Shown: positions 1 to 8,278, counted from the first letter of the stretch. The stretch is 64,000 nt of DNA from Radiobacillus deserti (GCF_007301515.1 NZ_CP041666.1:2356001-2420000); one strand, 5' to 3'. The notes: generated by a model from the letters alone, not told the origin. A program made the numbers and translations.

Positions 1-2
1 AT

Positions 3-77
3 GCCGTGTTACAGTACGGCTTTATCAATCAACAAAACAGCCCTCCGTTTGTTTTAGCCATAGAAAGGATAAAGTAG
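3..77 (+). CDS. possible C-terminal end of an upstream gene (partial)
   Basis: An open frame runs in from the window edge and ends at a TAG at 75-77, giving 24 residues that end LAIERIK. It would be convergent with ytpB and its stop lies inside the hairpin at 66-100. The peptide looks protein-like but is too short to assign to a family; another frame could equally be the real one. The evidence is only an open frame at the edge. Confidence 0.3.
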   Translation, partial: AVLQYGFINQQNSPPFVLAIERIK

Positions 78-100
78 GTGGCATAGACCTACTTTATCCT
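66..100 (-). terminator. hairpin at the end of ytpB
   Basis: A perfect 14-bp stem (66-79 with 87-100) and 7-nt loop overlap the last codons of ytpB. On the minus strand it is followed by TTTCTA, a weak U tract; on the plus strand there is none, so it most likely ends ytpB transcription. Confidence 0.6.
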
Positions 101-1170
101 ATTGTCCGCATCTTTATTTTGTTATACATCTTCACATTGTAATGAAAGAAAGAGGAACGAAGTCCACTTGCGCGTAGCAAACGTTTCGTCATTTTCTTTC
201 CACTTGCCAGCTTTTTCACTTTAGGATCTGCTAAATATAGTCCCACTAAGCCAGTATGAACCATTTCATGGAACTGCTTATCAGGTAATGATTGAACATG
301 CTTATTAGTCTCTTTAATGAAGTGTAAAAATCTTGTTTCCATATTTTCCAAGCTCTCGTAATAATTACAGAAGTTTAGATCTCCTTCTTGTTTGTCCTCT
401 TCTTGGTCAATATAATAATCCAACAAAATGTGAAGTCCTTGCATATATGGAAAATAACTTTTAAAAACGGAATCTGCCAATTTTGAAGTCATTTTACCTC
501 CCATTGCGTACGATACAAGACAAAAAATCCCTAAAGTAGAACCACTGCATGCGGAAAATTCATACCAATGTAATTCGGGTAACTTTTCTTTTTCCTCGTG
601 AAACCATTTTTCAAGTCGTGGGATTCTTTCTTCTATTTTCACATGCTTATGTACTTGTAAGTCACTGTACAATGTTTCTAGTTCCAATAAAAACGGTTGG
701 ATTGTTGATAAATTTGAAATTTTCGCTAGGCTTTTTTGACATGTCGTTACTAAGTCTACGAGATAATCAGCATCCTCTTGCTCCTCCCGTAAGGCATAGT
801 AATTTTGCACCTTATGATCTGGAGACAAAGCATCAGCCATCGATTGATGAAGTAGCGCAAAGTCCTCCGGATCTAATGAAGTGCTACGGTCACATAAATT
901 ATCTAAGTAATCACTAATTGTCTGATAGGCAACAATAAAAGTAATTGCTTCTTTCCACATCTTCCCCGCAAGCAAGCTAAAAACAGCACCACCCTGACAG
1001 TGAAACCGTTTAGTAGCTATACTGGCTTGTGCTTGGTTGCTTAATTCGACATTTGGAATTTGTTTCGCACGTTTTTCCCAATATCGAAGTTCTTGATCAA
1101 CGACAGGAAAAATGTCTTGAAAAACGATTCTCATTAATTTAAATGATGATTTCGGAACTGAATAGCTCAA
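94..1170 (-). CDS. ytpB: tetraprenyl-beta-curcumene synthase YtpB
   Basis: Member of the DUF2600/YtpB family, which in B. subtilis cyclises a C35 polyprenyl diphosphate to tetraprenyl-beta-curcumene, the first step to sesquarterpenes. The protein is all-helical with an aspartate-rich segment DYLDNLCDRS near residue 85, typical of this prenyl-diphosphate-binding family. Length is 358 residues, as in the family. I start it at TTG 1170 because GGAGGA lies six bases upstream; the longer frame starts at GTG 1194, and that extension is itself made from the ribosome binding site. It is monocistronic: ytoA is divergent and a hairpin follows the stop. The lipase gene ytpA, its partner in B. subtilis, is not seen in the window. 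Confidence 0.9.
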   Translation of the reverse strand: MSYSVPKSSFKLMRIVFQDIFPVVDQELRYWEKRAKQIPNVELSNQAQASIATKRFHCQGGAVFSLLAGKMWKEAITFIVAYQTISDYLDNLCDRSTSLDPEDFALLHQSMADALSPDHKVQNYYALREEQEDADYLVDLVTTCQKSLAKISNLSTIQPFLLELETLYSDLQVHKHVKIEERIPRLEKWFHEEKEKLPELHWYEFSACSGSTLGIFCLVSYAMGGKMTSKLADSVFKSYFPYMQGLHILLDYYIDQEEDKQEGDLNFCNYYESLENMETRFLHFIKETNKHVQSLPDKQFHEMVHTGLVGLYLADPKVKKLASGKKMTKRLLRASGLRSSFFHYNVKMYNKIKMRTIG

Positions 1171-1266
1171 TGTTGCTCCTCCGTTTCTAGCCACTGCATC
1201 TTTAGCCTAATTCCAAGGATTATGATACTATTCATTATAACACCATAAACGGAAGGTGAATTTCAA

Positions 1267-1779
1267 ATGATTTACGAGTATAAAGGAAAAAAACCTGTTC
1301 TGCATGAAACGGCCTATGTTTCGGAAGACGTTGTATTAACTGGAGATATCACGGTAGAGGAACAAGCGAGTATCTGGTTTAAGACCGTTATTCGAGGAGA
1401 TGTTGCCCCCGTACACATTGGAAAACGATCAAACGTTCAAGATTTAAGCTTAATTCACCAATCACCAGGCATGCCAGTCATCATCGAAGACGATGTCGTC
1501 ATTGGACATCAAGTAACCTTGCATTCCGCAATCATACGTCAAGGAGCACTTGTCGGAATGGGCTCTATTGTACTCGATGGTGCGGAAGTTGGGGAACAGG
1601 CTTTTATCGGTGCTGGTAGTTTAATCCCGCCCGGGAAGAAAATCCCACCACGCACGTTAGCACTCGGAAGTCCAGCGAAGGTAGTACGAGACTTAACAGA
1701 AGAGGATTTGGAAGAAATAAAAAGGATTAAAGAGTCCTACGTAGAAAAAGCAAAATACTACAAAAAATTACAAAAGTAA
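1267..1779 (+). CDS. ytoA: gamma-carbonic-anhydrase-like hexapeptide protein YtoA
   Basis: 170 residues forming a left-handed beta helix, seen as repeated hexapeptides such as ITVEEQ, VAPVHI, VVIGHQ, ALVGMG and AFIGAG. The family (YrdA/CaiE/PaaY, gamma carbonic anhydrase fold) binds a metal through histidines at subunit interfaces; candidates here are the His in LIHQSPG, the His in VIGHQV and the next one in TLHSA. Catalysis by this Bacillus branch is not established. GGAAGGTG precedes the ATG. The gene is divergent from ytpB with about 95 bp between starts and ends in a strong terminator. Confidence 0.88.
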   Translation: MIYEYKGKKPVLHETAYVSEDVVLTGDITVEEQASIWFKTVIRGDVAPVHIGKRSNVQDLSLIHQSPGMPVIIEDDVVIGHQVTLHSAIIRQGALVGMGSIVLDGAEVGEQAFIGAGSLIPPGKKIPPRTLALGSPAKVVRDLTEEDLEEIKRIKESYVEKAKYYKKLQK

Positions 1780-1789
1780 ACATCCATCT

Positions 1790-1839
1790 AAAACAGGAAA
1801 AATCATTTAACGGTGTTAAATATTTTTCCTGTTTTTTTT
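1790..1839 (+). terminator. intrinsic terminator after ytoA
   Basis: A 14-bp stem (1790-1803 with 1822-1835) carries a small nested inverted repeat in its loop and is followed by a T run to 1839. It sits only about 40 bp before the next plus-strand gene. Confidence 0.9.
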
Positions 1840-1876
1840 GTCGAAATGCGTTATTCTAGTAAGAGGAGGTGCCATC

Positions 1877-2767
1877 ATGAATTATTTTTTATTATCATTT
1901 AGTGTGGTGATGACACTGCTTTTCTTTCTCCTCTTTAAAAGAAAACAAACGAAACCAATTATAAAATATGCTTTTTTAACCTATGCTATTCTATTTTGGC
2001 TGTGTACCGCTTCCTTGACTACCTTTTATGCGGTTACACATAAAGAAAAAATTACGAAGCTATGGGATTCGAGAGATTCTCAAGTAAAGGTTGCGTCTAC
2101 CATGCCTTTGCCAGACCCTTCTTTAGAGCCTGTCTATCCACTTGTAGAACAAGCGCAACTCGCGCCATCGATAAAGCTGGAAGCACCCATTATCAAACAA
2201 TTCCCAGAGCTTCCACGTGGATGTGAAGTAACAAGTCTTGCTATGCTCTTACAGTATTTTGACGTTGAAGTAGATAAAATGGAGCTAGCAAAAAAGGTTA
2301 AAAAAAGTTCGGACGACTATCAAGTGAAAAATTCAGTTATACATTTCGGAAACCCAGAAAAAGGGTTTGTCGGCGATATGTATTCCTTCTCTAAACCTGG
2401 TTACGGTGTTTATCATGGTCCAATAGCGGAGTTGGCAAAGCAGTATGTTGGAGATAAGGTAGAAGATTTTAGTGGCGGATCTTTTTATGAAATCATCAAG
2501 CATTTAAATGCTCAGCGTCCTGTCTGGGTCATAACGAATACTACGTACAAAAAACTGCCGGATTCTTCATTCCAAACATGGAATACACCAGATGGAAAAG
2601 TAAAGATAACTATGAAAGAACACGCCGTACTTGTTACTGGTTATGACGATAAATCCATCTTCTTCAATGATCCAATAACAGGGAAAACAAAAAGTGCACC
2701 CATACAAGACTTCGAAGAAGCCTGGGTGCAAATGGGAAAGCAAGCTATTACGGTCGTTACACCGTAA
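1877..2767 (+). CDS. membrane-anchored C39-like papain-fold peptidase
   Basis: 296 residues. Two N-terminal hydrophobic segments (about residues 2-20 and 33-55) anchor it, followed by a linker and a C39-like domain (peptidase_C39_2, YvpB-like): the Cys in RGCEVTSLAMLLQYF is the expected nucleophile, the His in EHAVLVTGYDD the catalytic His, and the Asp in FFNDPITG the third residue. Such proteins are predicted surface cysteine peptidases; substrate unknown. Start chosen at ATG 1877 because AGAGGAGGT lies just upstream; the longer frame from 1838 begins inside the ytoA terminator. Its last 11 bp overlap the 3' end of asnB, and a terminator hairpin is built into that overlap. Confidence 0.82.
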   Translation: MNYFLLSFSVVMTLLFFLLFKRKQTKPIIKYAFLTYAILFWLCTASLTTFYAVTHKEKITKLWDSRDSQVKVASTMPLPDPSLEPVYPLVEQAQLAPSIKLEAPIIKQFPELPRGCEVTSLAMLLQYFDVEVDKMELAKKVKKSSDDYQVKNSVIHFGNPEKGFVGDMYSFSKPGYGVYHGPIAELAKQYVGDKVEDFSGGSFYEIIKHLNAQRPVWVITNTTYKKLPDSSFQTWNTPDGKVKITMKEHAVLVTGYDDKSIFFNDPITGKTKSAPIQDFEEAWVQMGKQAITVVTP

Positions 2768-2778
2768 GCTTGCTTTTT
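2738..2778 (+). terminator. terminator embedded in convergent coding ends
   Basis: Arms 2738-2745 with 2768-2775 and 2748-2754 with 2761-2767 make a 15-bp stem with a 2-nt bulge and 6-nt loop, followed by TTTTT on the plus strand. It contains the stop codons of both the peptidase gene and asnB. Confidence 0.75.
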
Positions 2779-4661
2779 GTTTGGTCTATATCTTGTAATT
2801 CTTCGAAGTCATACTTTCTTTCAACATAAATTTGATGCCAGAGCATAAACATGAGAACCGTCCAAATTTTACGACTATAGTCCCCTTTACCTGCACAGTG
2901 GGCATTTAACAAGTCTAGAATAACAGACTTGTGCAATAAATGATCTGTTTCACTTTCACGGATAAGATTTTTCGCCCAATCATTTAGTTCATCTTTTAAC
3001 CAATGTCTAATTGGTACAGGGAAGCCCAGTTTTTTCCTATCTAATACGTGATCAGGAACAATTCCTCTTGCCGCTTCTCTTAGAATACTTTTCGTAGTTC
3101 CGTTCGCGATTTTCAAATCAACTGGGATCTCGCTCGCTACGCGGAATACTTCTTTATCCAAAAACGGAACACGTAGCTCTAAAGCATGAGCCATCGTCAT
3201 TTTATCTGCCTTCAACAAAATGTCACCACGTAACCAAGTATGAATATCTACATACTGCATCTGATTTACTGGATGATAATTCCTAACATGTTCGTAAAGC
3301 TTCTCTGTCACGTTTTGATAAGAAATGTTCGGTTGATACGTTTTTAAAAGCGTTCTTTTTTCTTCTTCTTCGAACATTTTGGCGTTTCCGATATACCGAT
3401 CCTTTAACGGTGTAGTACCACGTTCTAAGAAGCTTTTCCCACGTACTCCTTCTGGTAACACGGCTGCCACTCTTGATAGCAATCCTTTGGCTGGAGCAGG
3501 AATGGATTGAAACACTTTAAGGGATTCAGGTTCGCGGTAAATATTGTAACCCCCAAATAGCTCATCCGAACCTTCACCCGAGAGTACTACAGTTACATGC
3601 TTCGTTGCTTCTCTAGCAACGAAGTACAATGGTACACAGGCTGGATCTGCTAACGGATCATCCATATGCCACATAATTTTCGGAAGCTTTTCCACATATT
3701 CTTCTGGGGTTATCATATATGAAATATTTTCAACATTTAACTTTTCAGCTGTTTCCTTCGCAACGTCCACTTCTGAAAAACCTTCTCGTTCAAATCCGAC
3801 AGAGAATGTTTTTAAATTCGGGTTGAATTCTCGTGCAATTGCAACAATTAGAGAAGAATCAATACCACCCGATAAAAAAGAACCAACCGGCACATCACTC
3901 CGCATATGAACATTTACAGAATCGTACATAACATCTTGGATACGCTTGATCCACGACTGTTTATCGGTTAATACTGGTTGGAAAGTTGCATGCCAGTAAC
4001 GAGTGATTTCCATCGGTTCCCCTGGCTTTTTGTAAAAGAAGTGGCCTGGTTCAACCTTATGTACTCCTTTGGACATCGTTAGTGGCTCCGGTACGTATTG
4101 GAAGCTCAAATAATGCTGAAGGGCTTCGACGTCCACTTCATCATTCTCTTGCATAAGAGTAATACTCTTCTTCTCGGATGCAAAATACGTCCCTTTTTCT
4201 GTTTCACTATAAAATAACGGTTTAATTCCAAACGGATCACGAACTCCGTAAAAGGCTTGCTCTTCTTTATCCCAGATCAAAATCGCAAACATCCCACGCA
4301 GCTCTTTAAATGCTTCTGTGCGATATTCTTGAAACATCGCAATAATAACCTCGGTATCCGATTCTGTATCAAAGCTATATCCTTTTTCTATAAGAGACTG
4401 ACGAAGCTCTACATAGTTATAGATTTCACCATTAAAGACCATACGATATCGATCGTCTTCATACCGAAAAGGTTGTTGCCCGCTTTCTATGTCTATAATA
4501 CTTAAGCGACGGAATCCAAAGGATACGTATTCATCATGGAAATACCCTTCATCATCAGGTCCTCTATGTGTAATGACATTATTTCTTTCACGAAAATTAG
4601 ATTGTTCTTCTTGATTTAGGGGGCGAGATTCATTTCGAATCATCCCAATTAGACCACACAT
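2757..4661 (-). CDS. asnB: asparagine synthase, glutamine-hydrolysing
   Basis: 634 residues, the length of B. subtilis AsnB. The N-terminal glutamine amidotransferase class II domain begins MCGLIGMI, so Cys2 is the nucleophile after removal of Met, with RGPDDEG and NGEIYNY following. The C-terminal synthetase domain has the ATP pyrophosphatase loop SGGIDSSL near residue 265 and SGEGSDELFGGY. It makes asparagine from aspartate, glutamine and ATP in the cytoplasm. GTGAGG precedes the ATG, and a candidate -10 (TATACT) lies near 4695-4700. The neighbour upstream is metK, as in B. subtilis, but a hairpin after metK suggests separate transcripts. Confidence 0.96.
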   Translation of the reverse strand: MCGLIGMIRNESRPLNQEEQSNFRERNNVITHRGPDDEGYFHDEYVSFGFRRLSIIDIESGQQPFRYEDDRYRMVFNGEIYNYVELRQSLIEKGYSFDTESDTEVIIAMFQEYRTEAFKELRGMFAILIWDKEEQAFYGVRDPFGIKPLFYSETEKGTYFASEKKSITLMQENDEVDVEALQHYLSFQYVPEPLTMSKGVHKVEPGHFFYKKPGEPMEITRYWHATFQPVLTDKQSWIKRIQDVMYDSVNVHMRSDVPVGSFLSGGIDSSLIVAIAREFNPNLKTFSVGFEREGFSEVDVAKETAEKLNVENISYMITPEEYVEKLPKIMWHMDDPLADPACVPLYFVAREATKHVTVVLSGEGSDELFGGYNIYREPESLKVFQSIPAPAKGLLSRVAAVLPEGVRGKSFLERGTTPLKDRYIGNAKMFEEEEKRTLLKTYQPNISYQNVTEKLYEHVRNYHPVNQMQYVDIHTWLRGDILLKADKMTMAHALELRVPFLDKEVFRVASEIPVDLKIANGTTKSILREAARGIVPDHVLDRKKLGFPVPIRHWLKDELNDWAKNLIRESETDHLLHKSVILDLLNAHCAGKGDYSRKIWTVLMFMLWHQIYVERKYDFEELQDIDQTKSKLTV

Positions 4662-4797
4662 AGCTTTGCCTCACTTTCTCTTTCAATCTTAATGAGTATA
4701 TCATAAACAAAACGCGAATTCGATAGGCTTTCGACCGCAAAAGCCACCGTACGTAATTAATGATGTCAACATCCTATCTCGAGTGATAGAAAGAAAG

Positions 4798-4823
4798 AAG
4801 GAGCCAAGTTAACTTAGCCCCTT
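4798..4823 (-). terminator. hairpin after metK
   Basis: Complementary arms around the palindrome AAGTTAACTT with outer AAGG/CCTT pairs and two wobbles, followed on the minus strand by the pyrimidine-rich tract CTTTCTTTC. A fair but not ideal terminator. Confidence 0.55.
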
Positions 4824-4828
4824 ACTCC

Positions 4829-6025
4829 CTACTTTACTAATTCTTTTAATTGATCTATTTTATCGGTTTTCTCCCACGGAAAATCTTTGTCTGTTCGACC
4901 AAAGTGTCCATATGCTGCTGTATCTTTGTAGATAGGTCGACGGAGATCCAACATTTTAATAATCCCTGCTGGTCGTAAATCAAATAGTTGGCGTACTGCT
5001 TTAACGAGTTCTTCTTCTGATGCTTGCCCTGTACCAAATGTATTAATGGAAATAGATACTGGTTCCGCGACGCCAATCGCATAGGCTAATTGAACTTCAC
5101 AGGAATCTGCAAGACCAGCTGCCACAATATTTTTCGCAACATACCGTGCCGCATATGCAGCAGATCGGTCTACCTTTGTTGCATCCTTCCCACTAAAAGC
5201 TCCTCCGCCGTGGCGAGCATATCCACCATACGTATCTACGATAATTTTTCGACCCGTTAACCCTGCATCCCCCTGTGGTCCTCCAATTACGAAGCGACCC
5301 GTTGGATTAATAAAATATTTCGTATTTTCATCCAAAAGCTCTTTCGGAACAATTGGGTTGATAACATGTTTTTTTATATCTTCTTGGATTTGTTTTAATT
5401 CAATTTCTGGTGCATGTTGCGTAGATACTACGATTGTGTCTACACGAACTGGTTTATCCTGTTCATCATACTCAATCGTCACTTGTGTTTTTCCGTCTGG
5501 ACGTAAATATTCTAATGTATTGTCTTTACGAACATCTGATAAACGCTTAGAGATTTTATGCGCTAACGAAATAGGCAAGGGCATTAACTCCGGTGTTTCA
5601 TTATTCGCATATCCAAACATGAGCCCTTGGTCCCCTGCTCCGATTGCTTCAATTTCTTCATCGGTCATTTTACCTTCACGAGCTTCTAACGCTTGGTTAA
5701 CCCCACCTGCTATATCCGCAGACTGCTCGTCAATTGCTGTAAGAACTGCACATGTTTCCGCGTCAAATCCGAACTTTGCTCTTGTGTACCCTATTTCTTT
5801 AATTGTTTTTCGAACAATACTTGGAATATCTACATAAGTAGAAGTAGATATTTCTCCAGCAACTAGGACAAGTCCTGTTGTAACTGTGGTTTCACAGGCA
5901 ACCCTTGCGTTTGGATCCCTTTTTAAAATTTCATCCAAAATGGCATCAGAAATCTGGTCACTTATTTTGTCCGGATGTCCCTCCGTAACAGATTCTGATG
6001 TGAATAATCGACGATTTGCAGCCAT
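4829..6025 (-). CDS. metK: S-adenosylmethionine synthase
   Basis: 398 residues; makes S-adenosylmethionine from methionine and ATP. All family signatures are present: GHPDKISDQISDAILD at the N-terminus (ATP and metal binding), GAGDQGLMFGYA near residue 120, and the phosphate-binding GGGAFSGKDATKVDRSAAY near residue 260. AGGAGGA lies upstream of the ATG. A leader of about 350 nt carries a SAM-I riboswitch and terminator, so the product represses its own synthesis by transcription attenuation. Confidence 0.98.
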   Translation of the reverse strand: MAANRRLFTSESVTEGHPDKISDQISDAILDEILKRDPNARVACETTVTTGLVLVAGEISTSTYVDIPSIVRKTIKEIGYTRAKFGFDAETCAVLTAIDEQSADIAGGVNQALEAREGKMTDEEIEAIGAGDQGLMFGYANNETPELMPLPISLAHKISKRLSDVRKDNTLEYLRPDGKTQVTIEYDEQDKPVRVDTIVVSTQHAPEIELKQIQEDIKKHVINPIVPKELLDENTKYFINPTGRFVIGGPQGDAGLTGRKIIVDTYGGYARHGGGAFSGKDATKVDRSAAYAARYVAKNIVAAGLADSCEVQLAYAIGVAEPVSISINTFGTGQASEEELVKAVRQLFDLRPAGIIKMLDLRRPIYKDTAAYGHFGRTDKDFPWEKTDKIDQLKELVK

Positions 6026-6202
6026 TCTGCTAAATCCTCCTTTATATAATAACAGTAATACGGTTTTTCTCTCTTTTTTTCCAGTGGAGTATTAACGAAT
6101 TCAGTTTGGTATATTTAAGGTTTGCTAATACAGTATAAATATGAGTATAAGCATCATTTCGTGGATAGAAAGATTTGCCTTTCCGAAAAAGTCCGGATAA
6201 AA

Positions 6203-6238
6203 GAAAAACCCTTTCCATCATATGTAAGAGGAAAGGAA
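6203..6238 (-). terminator. attenuator terminator of the metK leader
   Basis: On the minus strand CCTTTCC pairs with GGAAAGG across an 11-nt loop and is followed by GTTTTTC. It lies about 15 nt past the SAM-I aptamer and 180 nt before metK, where the SAM-dependent stop should be. Confidence 0.8.
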
Positions 6239-6250
6239 ATGACCCTTCAC

Positions 6251-6363
6251 TCTTCTTATCGCTCAAGGAAACGATCCTTGCATCAGGTTAGCACCATGTC
6301 TTATTTCTAGACGGTTGCTGGGTTTCTTCGGGCCTGTCCCTCCACCTACTCTGGATAAGAGAG
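6251..6363 (-). promoter_or_regulatory. SAM-I (S-box) riboswitch
   Basis: The minus strand shows the S-box hallmarks in order: CTCTTATC opening P1, AGAG.GGTGGAGGGA, GGCCCGAAGAAACCCAGCAA, a variable arm, and GATAAG closing P1 near 6255-6260. It precedes metK, a known S-box gene in Bacillus. SAM binding would favour the terminator at 6203-6238. Confidence 0.95.
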
Positions 6364-6379
6364 TATCCGTTCGCACTTT

Positions 6380-6408
6380 ATCGTATCGAAACAGTCGTAT
6401 CTTGTCAA
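6380..6408 (-). promoter_or_regulatory. sigma-A promoter of the metK leader
   Basis: TTGACA (6403-6408) and TACGAT (6380-6385) with exactly 17 bp between them, placing the transcript start a few bases before the riboswitch P1 helix. Confidence 0.8.
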
Positions 6409-6645
6409 TGAAAGTAACTTTACTAATCCGACCAAATTACTATGTTTTATTTTGTACTTATGTACTTGCAATCCAACTCTTGTTCTTAAAGTGCTTGGAA
6501 CACGTGATGTCCAAATTTTTCATAATATTTCCCTCGTTTCGCGTTTAATTATATGCACATTCGACAATATATGTTATACTATTTTCGAAAATGAATAAGT
6601 TATAGTATAACTTATATTTCGTATTCTATATTCCTCATCTCCTAT
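6409..6645. other. non-coding stretch upstream of the metK promoter
   Basis: No coding frame with a ribosome binding site. The only structure noted is a short perfect inverted repeat AAGTTAT-N3-ATAACTT near 6596-6612 and a TATAAT near 6555 on the minus strand without a good -35. Purpose unknown. Confidence 0.4.
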
Positions 6646-6679
6646 AAAAAAAGACACGACTGATGTCGTGTCTTTTTTT
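6646..6679. terminator. bidirectional terminator after ytkD
   Basis: A perfect 15-bp stem, loop TGAT, with seven A and seven T at its ends, so it can work in both directions. The ytkD stop codon lies in its outer arm. Confidence 0.93.
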
Positions 6680-7154
6680 ATCTGAAGAAAGGTAACTCTT
6701 CAATAATCTCTAAACTACTTGGTAGTACTTCATCTTTCATCATAAAGCTGAAGGCAGCGTCTGAAGCTACATGCACTGGTAACTTATCTAAAAGTACTGG
6801 GCCGTATGTCTCAAAGTAACTGGACTGTTTTTCTAAGTATTTAACCTCTGCGTAATACACATTTTTCACAATTTTGCCTGCTTTTCCATCTACATAATAT
6901 TGTCCAATATAATCAATCGTTTCACAATGACCACCTGTTTCTTCCTGAACTTCTCGAACTGCAGCTTCTTCGGCGGTTTCTCCTTCTTCTACTTTTCCAC
7001 CAGGAAACTCAATCCCTCTGTCCTTATGATGGGTCAGTAACCATTTATTATCGTACCGACAAATCACCCATACATGCTTTGGCTTTTTAGAAAAAGGATG
7101 ATCGTCAAATGATAAGGTCACTTCATTGTTATAATAATCCTTAAAGACTTTCAT
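6678..7154 (-). CDS. ytkD: Nudix hydrolase YtkD (8-oxo-dGTPase type)
   Basis: 158 residues, the length of B. subtilis YtkD, which hydrolyses nucleoside triphosphates including 8-oxo-dGTP and acts in antimutagenesis. The Nudix box is complete: G in FPGGKVEEGE followed by REVQEETGG, giving the metal-binding REUXEE core. The N-terminal half FKDYYNNEVTLSF also matches the family. It lies 27 bp downstream of an unknown anchored protein gene on the same strand and may share its transcript. Confidence 0.92.
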   Translation of the reverse strand: MKVFKDYYNNEVTLSFDDHPFSKKPKHVWVICRYDNKWLLTHHKDRGIEFPGGKVEEGETAEEAAVREVQEETGGHCETIDYIGQYYVDGKAGKIVKNVYYAEVKYLEKQSSYFETYGPVLLDKLPVHVASDAAFSFMMKDEVLPSSLEIIEELPFFR

Positions 7155-7181
7155 TGGTCTCAGCTTCCTTTGTTAAATCAT

Positions 7182-7748
7182 TTAAAAGTGTTTGGTATTT
7201 GTAAGCTTCCAACCATCGTCGTTTTCAAATTCAAATTCCACCTTGTAGGATCCATACAAATCACTTCGATTCGTTTGTTGAATAAGGATAGTATCTTCCT
7301 TTTTCCATTCTTTATAGGAATTGTTCTTATTAAACCAAGGCGGAGTTTCAGTTGGGTTCACATACAATCCATCTTCTTTTTCTATATAATAGACCTCTAT
7401 ATATTTTTTCGCTACTTCCTCTGTAGCAATAGATGAAAATTCTGCAATCAGTTCTTCTTTTGTTTCCATATTTCTCACTTTATTATTATGGTCAATATCT
7501 TGTACAAGCTTGTCCATAAAAGCATCCGTAATACGAACTAACTCCTCTTCATTCCACGTTTGCTCATCAGAGCTTTCGTTTGGATTACTCCAAGTAAGAG
7601 AACTACGTCCTGACTCAGTGTCGGTATGACGATGTGAAGATTCCTGATTTGCTGACAAAGAGTATTTTACGTCCATATTTACTATGATAAAGAAAGGAAT
7701 AAGTAATGCCAACAAAATAGCTCCTATGTATTTTAACGGTTCCTTCAT
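7182..7748 (-). CDS. unknown protein with N-terminal membrane anchor
   Basis: 188 residues. I do not recognise a family. A hydrophobic segment at about residues 7-25 (YIGAILLALLIPFFIIV) with few positive charges after it suggests the rest lies outside the cell. A Ser/Asn-rich, low-complexity linker (about 35-65) follows, then an alpha/beta domain of about 110 residues that ends GWKLTNTKHF, somewhat like DUF-type NTF2-like or lipoprotein domains. The ATG at 7748 is chosen because GAGGAGG lies eight bases upstream; a GTG one codon earlier is less well placed. It precedes ytkD in the same direction. Confidence 0.65.
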   Translation of the reverse strand: MKEPLKYIGAILLALLIPFFIIVNMDVKYSLSANQESSHRHTDTESGRSSLTWSNPNESSDEQTWNEEELVRITDAFMDKLVQDIDHNNKVRNMETKEELIAEFSSIATEEVAKKYIEVYYIEKEDGLYVNPTETPPWFNKNNSYKEWKKEDTILIQQTNRSDLYGSYKVEFEFENDDGWKLTNTKHF

Positions 7749-7873
7749 CACCTTGGCCTCCTCTTACTAAAATAATACCTTTGTTTTTCAGAACTCAAAC
7801 CTATTTCTACGTTTATACATTAAACGTTTCAACGGAAGAAAAAGTTTCACCTTCGGCACATGTTTCAAAAATC

Positions 7874-7933
7874 GTGCCTGTCACGCCCCGGATATTGTCG
7901 AATATTCGACATATCTCGGGGCGTGACAGGCAC
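7874..7933. repeat. 60-nt near-perfect palindrome (REP-like)
   Basis: A perfect 17-bp outer stem (7874-7890 with 7917-7933, rich in GTGCCTGTCACGCCCCG) encloses a 14-nt perfect palindrome GTCGAATATTCGAC at 7897-7910. It is much richer in GC than its surroundings and lies between two minus-strand genes. The form is that of a dispersed hairpin repeat. Confidence 0.8.
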
Positions 7934-7938
7934 CGCCG

Positions 7939-7968
7939 AAAAAAACCTTGCACAAGTGTGCAAGGTTT
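7939..7968 (-). terminator. terminator after the 103-residue gene
   Basis: An 11-bp stem (7943-7953 with 7958-7968) and loop AAGT, followed on the minus strand by a T run. It begins right after the stop codon of the gene at 7967-8278. Confidence 0.9.
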
Positions 7969-8278
7969 ACAAATCTAAAACTCCCATATTTTCTATATGC
8001 TTTCGGGTTGTATCATCACCTAAGTCGTGAATCATACGAAAGGCTTCCACCATACCATCATCAAATGTATCATTAGATGTATCATTGTGATACGGAGCAA
8101 TGGGCACGTGCGATCTCCAAAAGCTGCGAATGTCAGCATTATACATTTGATTCATCATTTCTCTTAATTGGTACACTTCTTCATCCGAAGCAAAAATGAT
8201 GAATTCATCGTTGTCACCGACCTGAACTTGCGATATTTCCTGGGTGCCTATGTTTACATAATATTTTTTTCTTTCCAT
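7967..8278 (-). CDS. small conserved-looking protein of unknown function
   Basis: 103 residues, soluble, acidic, no membrane segment or Cys. It begins MERKKYYVNIGTQEISQVQV, has a helix-rich middle (EEVYQLREMMNQMYN) and a His/Asp-rich segment VPIAPYHNDTSNDTFDDGM. It has the feel of a small conserved Bacillus protein, but I cannot name it. GGAGGGTGAAAG precedes the ATG, and a dedicated terminator follows, so it is a real single-gene unit. Confidence 0.7.
   Translation of the reverse strand: MERKKYYVNIGTQEISQVQVGDNDEFIIFASDEEVYQLREMMNQMYNADIRSFWRSHVPIAPYHNDTSNDTFDDGMVEAFRMIHDLGDDTTRKHIENMGVLDL

Noticed and set aside
549..917. 122-codon plus-strand frame within ytpB
   Set aside because: It lies wholly antisense to a clear ytpB coding sequence and has no ribosome binding site.
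5358..5837. 159-codon plus-strand frame within metK
   Set aside because: Antisense shadow of the strongly conserved metK gene.
6042..6548. Short frames in the metK leader
   Set aside because: They overlap the SAM riboswitch, promoter and terminator and have no sites for translation.
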